DNA of 45,121 bases from Pseudomonadota bacterium (GTDB lineage: Bacteria > Myxococcota_A > UBA796 > SXON01), in contig SXON01000203.1 in assembly GCA_005778355.1 (NCBI GenBank), positions 1 to 45,121 on the forward strand, written 5' to 3'. Shown one piece after another: positions 42,518 to 45,121 of the stretch. The translations under genes and the position numbers were made by a program. Below the pieces are notes generated by a model that was not told the DNA's origin, did not search any database, and saw nothing but the letters and a program-made list of their open reading frames with translations. Within the stretch, counting starts at the first letter, position 1; every line of letters starts with the position of its first letter.

Positions 42518-42931
42518 ATGTCGGTTGGTCTTCATCCCTACTTGAACTTCGATGGCCGCACGGCCGAGGCCATGGCCTTCTACCAGCGCTGTCTCGGCGG
42601 CGAGCTCTCGGTCATGCGCTTCGCGGGCTCGCCGATGCCGCACGCGCCTGAGCATGCCGACCGCGTGATGCACGCCTCGCTCAAGGCGGGCGACGTGGTG
42701 ATCATGGCCAGCGACACGCGTCCGGGCGAGCCGGCTGTCCACGGTAACGGCGTGAACCTGAGCCTCAACTTCGACAACGAGGCCGAGCTACGCGACACGT
42801 GGGCGAAGCTCAGCGAGGGCGCCACGATCACGATGGCGCTGGAGCAGCAGTTCTTCGGCTTGTTCGGCGTGCTGACCGACCGGTTCGGGCTCTCGTGGAT
42901 GGTGCACTACGCGGCTGAGCAGCAGGGGTAG
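42518..42931 (+). CDS. VOC-superfamily protein of the PhnB/3-demethylubiquinone type
   Basis: 137 residues. ATG 42518 follows GAGGTGAT. The N-terminus VGLHPYLNFDGRTAEAMAFYQRCLGGE is the classic glyoxalase/bleomycin-type beta-alpha start of PhnB-like proteins (quoted as LNFDGRTAEAMAFYQRCLGG). The middle has ADRVMHASLKAGDVVIMASD, and the end has GLFGVLTDRFGLSWMVHYA, as in the family. These small proteins bind a metal or small ligand; most members lack a proven reaction. Genes of this kind often travel with ArsR-SRPBCC pairs such as the one at 43982-44825. Confidence 0.9.
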   Translation: MSVGLHPYLNFDGRTAEAMAFYQRCLGGELSVMRFAGSPMPHAPEHADRVMHASLKAGDVVIMASDTRPGEPAVHGNGVNLSLNFDNEAELRDTWAKLSEGATITMALEQQFFGLFGVLTDRFGLSWMVHYAAEQQG

Positions 42932-42934
42932 GCC

Positions 42935-42943
42935 GGGGGGGGG
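42935..42943. repeat. G9 homopolymer in the gap after the VOC gene
   Basis: Nine G directly after the VOC stop codon, in a gap without a gene. A third long G run in the window, here with no start codon beside it. Confidence 0.9.
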
Positions 42944-42987
42944 CGACAGGGGTTCGAACCTTCGCTTCTGCGGTTCGAATACGGTGG

Positions 42988-43164
42988 TCACTCCGAGGTC
43001 CACGCTCCGCCTGCGCCGTGGTCCGTCTCGGCGCTCAGCTTGAATCGCCGACCGGTTCCGAGTTCGAGGAATCTGACTTCGATGAACTCCCGCCAGAGTC
43101 CGTCGTCGGGAACCGCGGCGAGGGTCGGCGGGGCGTCGATTTGTTGAGGTTCGGGAATAGTCAT
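42988..43164 (-). CDS. Short conserved-looking protein downstream of the PIN toxin
   Basis: 58 residues from ATG 43164, preceded by GGAG about 7 nt upstream; a longer frame from 43218 would overlap the toxin gene and lacks a Shine-Dalgarno. It reads MTIPEPQQIDAPPTL, then VPDDGLWREFIEVRFLELGT and GRRFKLSAETDHGAGG. Composition is balanced and unlike an antisense shadow. I do not recognise the family. It lies directly after the RHH/PIN pair on the same strand and may be a third gene of that transcript. Confidence 0.45.
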   Translation of the reverse strand: MTIPEPQQIDAPPTLAAVPDDGLWREFIEVRFLELGTGRRFKLSAETDHGAGGAWTSE

Positions 43165-43195
43165 CGTCCCGCTCCATCCCCGGCCGAGTTTGCCA

Positions 43196-43597
43196 TCACG
43201 GACGTGAACCGAGGTCATCCAGGGTCCGAATCCTTCCGACCCCAGGGGTGTGGGCGGCCAGTACTCGGAGGTCGTCGGGGTCGCTCGTGAGGACGTCCTC
43301 CTTGCGGTCCGCCGCGCCGCGCACGACGAACGCATCGACGACGTCGGCCGTCCCGGCGCGAGCGCAGAGTTCCCCGGTTCGCCTCGATCCGTTCGCGTCC
43401 AGGGGCACCTCGCGACACCCGCCCAGGACGATCGCGAGCCTCGCATCGCGCGGACCACGCCAGGCCTGCGCGATCACGGGCGACGGCACCGAAGCGACCA
43501 CGCCCTTCGAGGTCATCCATTTCCACCAGACCCAGAACCGGCGGTCGTCACGGCTCGCGGCGATCAGCGCGCCCGTGTCGAGCGTCACTCCCGCCAC
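43196..43597 (-). CDS. PIN-domain toxin of TA module 2
   Basis: 133 residues from GTG 43597, overlapping the antitoxin by 13 bp. It opens AGVTLDTGALIAASRDDRRF, with the first PIN acidic site in LDTGAL. VPSPVIAQAWRGPRDARLAI holds the region of the second site, where the expected Glu appears replaced by Gln/Ala-type residues. Later come GTADVVDAFVVRGAADR and LTSDPDDLRVLAAH, with the remaining Asp residues. VapC-like proteins are RNases. The unusual second site should be checked before assuming activity. Sequence differs clearly from the PIN protein at 19757. Confidence 0.8.
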   Translation of the reverse strand: MAGVTLDTGALIAASRDDRRFWVWWKWMTSKGVVASVPSPVIAQAWRGPRDARLAIVLGGCREVPLDANGSRRTGELCARAGTADVVDAFVVRGAADRKEDVLTSDPDDLRVLAAHTPGVGRIRTLDDLGSRP

Positions 43598-43803
43598 GCG
43601 CGCCCCACGGCCGCGAGCTCCTCATCGGTGATCTCGCCGTGCTCTCGCTCCCAGGCGCCGATGGCCTGGGCGGCGTTGCGGAGGAGAAGGCGGGACTCGG
43701 CCGCGCGCGCGAGCCACGCGGACAAGGTCGAGCCATCCGCTTTCGCAGCGTCACGAATGCGGGCGGCGAGGTCTTCGGGAAGGGAGAGGGACAGGCGTTC
43801 CAT
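43585..43803 (-). CDS. RHH antitoxin of TA module 2
   Basis: 72 residues. MERLSLSLPEDLAARIRDAA, KADGSTLSAWLARAAESRLL give the strand, helix, turn, helix of a ribbon-helix-helix dimer. The C-terminal half (AIGAWEREHGEITDEELAAV) is the toxin-binding part. The gene is first in the transcript, with a strong promoter-like pair right in front of its ATG and no Shine-Dalgarno. Confidence 0.85.
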   Translation of the reverse strand: MERLSLSLPEDLAARIRDAAKADGSTLSAWLARAAESRLLLRNAAQAIGAWEREHGEITDEELAAVGRAWRE

Positions 43804-43809
43804 GTATCC

Positions 43810-43838
43810 ATCATACGACCGTATTACGCACGGGTCAA
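43810..43838 (-). promoter_or_regulatory. Promoter of TA module 2 with inverted-repeat operator, leaderless arrangement
   Basis: On the minus strand, TTGACC (43833-43838), a 17-nt spacer and TATGAT (43810-43815), then only 6 nt to the antitoxin ATG at 43803. An inverted repeat (ATACG-GT-CGTAT) overlaps the -10 region, fitting autoregulation by the RHH antitoxin. Transcription should begin at or near the start codon. Confidence 0.6.
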
Positions 43839-43981
43839 CACCACCTCGCGCGCCACTCGAGTCCCGAGCACGCCCCCTCCAGCGCCAGCATCCACTCGCT
43901 CGACCACCCCCTCGGGTTCAGGAAGAAACTTCGATAACCACTCGCCCAGCCCGACCATCGCCGCCACCCTGTGAGTCTCGC

Positions 43982-44482
43982 CTACGCGCTGCCGCGCAGG
44001 CTGACGACGAGCTCCTCGAGTTGCTCCAGCTGCTCGGGCATCCCCTCGGTGCTGCCCGAGGCGATGGCCTCGTCGAGCGCTGCCTTCGAGGGGTAGAGGT
44101 CGTGCACCACCACCCGCGTCTGGCCGCCTACTTCCTCGAAGGTGACCGTGGTGACGGCGCCGCCCTCATCGCCCTCGTCGTTGGTCCAGACGATGCGCGC
44201 GTGGGGTATCACCTCGATGTACCGGCCGAAGAAGGCCATTTGCTGGTCGGAGTCGTTGATGCCGAACACCAGACGGTAGCTGCCGCCGACCCGGACATCC
44301 AGCTCGCAGGACAGGAGGGAAATGGGAGCCGCCTTCGGAACCCACCACCGTTGGAACAGCTCGGGACGCGTCCATGCCTCGAACACGAGTCGCGCCGGGC
44401 CGTTGATGGTCCGGGTGACGACGAGCTCCCGCTCCGACCTGCGCTCCACCGTCGCGCGGTTTCGATTCTCATTGCTGTCCAT
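43982..44482 (-). CDS. SRPBCC (AHSA1-like) protein
   Basis: 166 residues from ATG 44482, with AGGAGAG 6 nt upstream. It shows the family opening ERELVVTRTINGPARLVFEAWTRPELFQRWWVP (quoted in part as INGPARLVFEAWTRPELFQR), then GSYRLVFG, and the helix near the end (SKAALDEAIASGSTEGMPEQ). Such proteins are ligand-binding START-like folds. The gene overlaps the upstream ArsR gene by 14 bp, the standard ArsR-SRPBCC pair. Ligand unknown. Confidence 0.9.
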   Translation of the reverse strand: MDSNENRNRATVERRSERELVVTRTINGPARLVFEAWTRPELFQRWWVPKAAPISLLSCELDVRVGGSYRLVFGINDSDQQMAFFGRYIEVIPHARIVWTNDEGDEGGAVTTVTFEEVGGQTRVVVHDLYPSKAALDEAIASGSTEGMPEQLEQLEELVVSLRGSA

Positions 44483-44825
44483 CGATTCTCTCCTTTTGTT
44501 TGAGCTCAGAAACAACCCTGTCCAACTCGTCGAAGCGCGCGTCCCAGAGTTGGCGGTAGCGATCGAGCCACGCCGTCTCGTCCTCCAGCCGGCCGGGCCC
44601 CAGCTTGCAGGTACGGACGCGACCGACCTTCTCGGTGGTCACCAGCCCGGCTTGTTCCAGGACGCCGATGTGCTTCTTCATGCCCGTGAGGGTCATGCAA
44701 AAGGACTGGGCGAGCGCCGTGATCGACGCATCCTCGCGTCCGAGCTGCTCCAGGACACCGCGCCGGGTGGCGTCGGAGAGCGCGGAGAAGGAGGCGTCGA
44801 GGCGAGGCGACGAATGGTGAACCAT
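44469..44825 (-). CDS. ArsR-family winged-helix regulator
   Basis: 118 residues from ATG 44825. It opens MVHHSSPRLDASFSALSDATRRGVLEQLGREDASITALAQSF (read as LDASFSALSDATRRGVLEQL), with recognition helix LTGMKKHIGVLEQAGLV and wing VGRVRTCKLG. No metal-binding cysteine pair is visible, as expected for the subgroup that partners SRPBCC proteins. Likely represses its own operon through the palindrome over its start codon. Confidence 0.9.
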   Translation of the reverse strand: MVHHSSPRLDASFSALSDATRRGVLEQLGREDASITALAQSFCMTLTGMKKHIGVLEQAGLVTTEKVGRVRTCKLGPGRLEDETAWLDRYRQLWDARFDELDRVVSELKQKERIDGQQ

Positions 44826-44862
44826 ACGGTTCAGTATTAGCGCAGCACGGGATGAAACGCAA
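44818..44862 (-). promoter_or_regulatory. Promoter and palindromic operator of the ArsR-SRPBCC operon
   Basis: On the minus strand, TTGCGT (44857-44862), 17 nt, TAATAC (44834-44839), then 8 nt to ATG 44825. The palindrome TGAACC-GTAT-GGTTCA (44818-44833) covers the start codon and abuts the -10. No Shine-Dalgarno. This fits a near-leaderless, self-repressed ArsR gene. Confidence 0.6.
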
Positions 44863-45001
44863 GTACGGAGGGGGAACCGACCCGGCGGGCCACTGGAGGC
44901 GGGGACCCCCGCGGCTGACTGCGCCGAGTGGCCGACCATCGCGACCGCGCGGATCGAGTGCTGCTCCTACTCCGCTCGATCCGGATGATCAGCGCATCGA
45001 G

Positions 45002-45121
45002 TCAGCCCGCTCGCCGGTAGTGCATCGCCACCGCGCCGCTCCGGAAGGGCCTCGCCGACACCAGCTCCAGCCGTCGCGCGCGGGGAAGCCCGCTCTGGTA
45101 CAGCGTCGGGCCGTGGCCAGC
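45002..45121 (-). CDS. 3' end of a RibD-C/dihydrofolate-reductase-like gene (5' end outside window)
   Basis: The last 39 codons and a TGA stop are present, read from the window edge. The visible protein ends GHGPTLYQSGLPRARRLELVSARPFRSGAVAMHYRRAG; the blocks GPTLYQSGL and RRLELVSARPFRSGAV are typical of the C-terminal part of DHFR-fold RibD-C-domain proteins. Such genes often sit beside ArsR-SRPBCC and VOC genes. Catalytic part unseen, so function cannot be stated further. Confidence 0.6.
   Translation of the reverse strand, partial: AGHGPTLYQSGLPRARRLELVSARPFRSGAVAMHYRRAG

Noticed and set aside
42940..42995. tRNA-like T-loop word GGTTCGAACC
   Set aside because: TTCGAA is palindromic and the flanking bases do not form a good T stem on either strand; no acceptor or anticodon arms found.
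43839..43981. Possible gene between the SRPBCC gene and TA module 2
   Set aside because: No convincing start, ribosome site or protein-like composition; I see nothing in this stretch beyond the promoter at its left edge.
44863..45001. Possible short gene between the ArsR promoter and the DHFR-like gene
   Set aside because: No frame with coding character; probably an intergenic region.

Overview
This window comes from a very GC-rich bacterial chromosome. I place it tentatively in or near Myxococcota (the former Deltaproteobacteria), by gene content only. The content includes very large secreted or lipid-anchored proteins with Asp/Cys-rich putative metal-binding (MopE-type) repeats and FG-GAP/VCBS propellers. 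It also includes a giant RHS/YD-repeat protein, several short lipobox lipoproteins with Asp-Thr-Gly-rich linkers, paired AlkP-superfamily phosphodiesterases, a sulfotransferase and a GGDEF protein.

Layout. 1-5871 (minus): 3'-truncated RHS protein with an SpvB/TcB-like N-terminus. 5998-6465 (minus): small lipoprotein. 6594-12445 (plus): one operon of two AlkP-type phosphodiesterases, a small ribbon-helix-helix protein, a membrane protein and a sulfotransferase. 12451-17883 (minus): two large FG-GAP/propeller surface proteins, flanked by an 82-bp direct repeat made from the sulfotransferase 3' end. 18077-18316: small orphan gene. 18331-19524 (minus): YD-like lipoprotein. 19567-20200: RHH/PIN toxin-antitoxin module. 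20216-22794: MocR-type regulator divergent from a PaiB-like/GNAT fusion. 22831-25814: lipoprotein hydrolase and membrane diguanylate cyclase. 25819-27636 (minus): membrane-anchored YiiX-like cysteine hydrolase. 27676-30245: polytopic membrane protein followed at 2 nt by a C5 cytosine DNA methyltransferase. Three 15-bp operator-like repeats lead into an ATPase with a DUF234 nuclease-like C-terminus (30309-31703). 31744-42462: four secreted or lipid-anchored proteins, two of them with tandem Asp/Cys repeats. 42518-45121: VOC protein, a second RHH/PIN module, an ArsR-SRPBCC regulator pair, and the 3' end of a RibD-C/DHFR-like gene.

Main observations. The RHS gene and the 1.2-kb-codon propeller gene each have a Shine-Dalgarno plus ATG followed by a poly-C tract (C11 and C9 on the coding strand). 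Each tract is exactly one base longer than would join that ATG to the signal peptide and the rest of the frame. This fits phase-variable surface genes, or a homopolymer sequence error; reads would decide. Several regulatory, toxin-antitoxin and operon-leading genes have a -10-like hexamer 6-9 nt before the start codon and mostly no Shine-Dalgarno, suggesting leaderless mRNAs. The methyltransferase/ATPase pair with its 15-bp iterated palindromes is the best candidate for an uncharacterised defence-like or self-regulated system. The two-AlkP/RHH/membrane/sulfotransferase operon is the best candidate for an uncharacterised envelope-modification system.

All reading was done by eye. Family names rest on motifs and overall resemblance, not on database searches.
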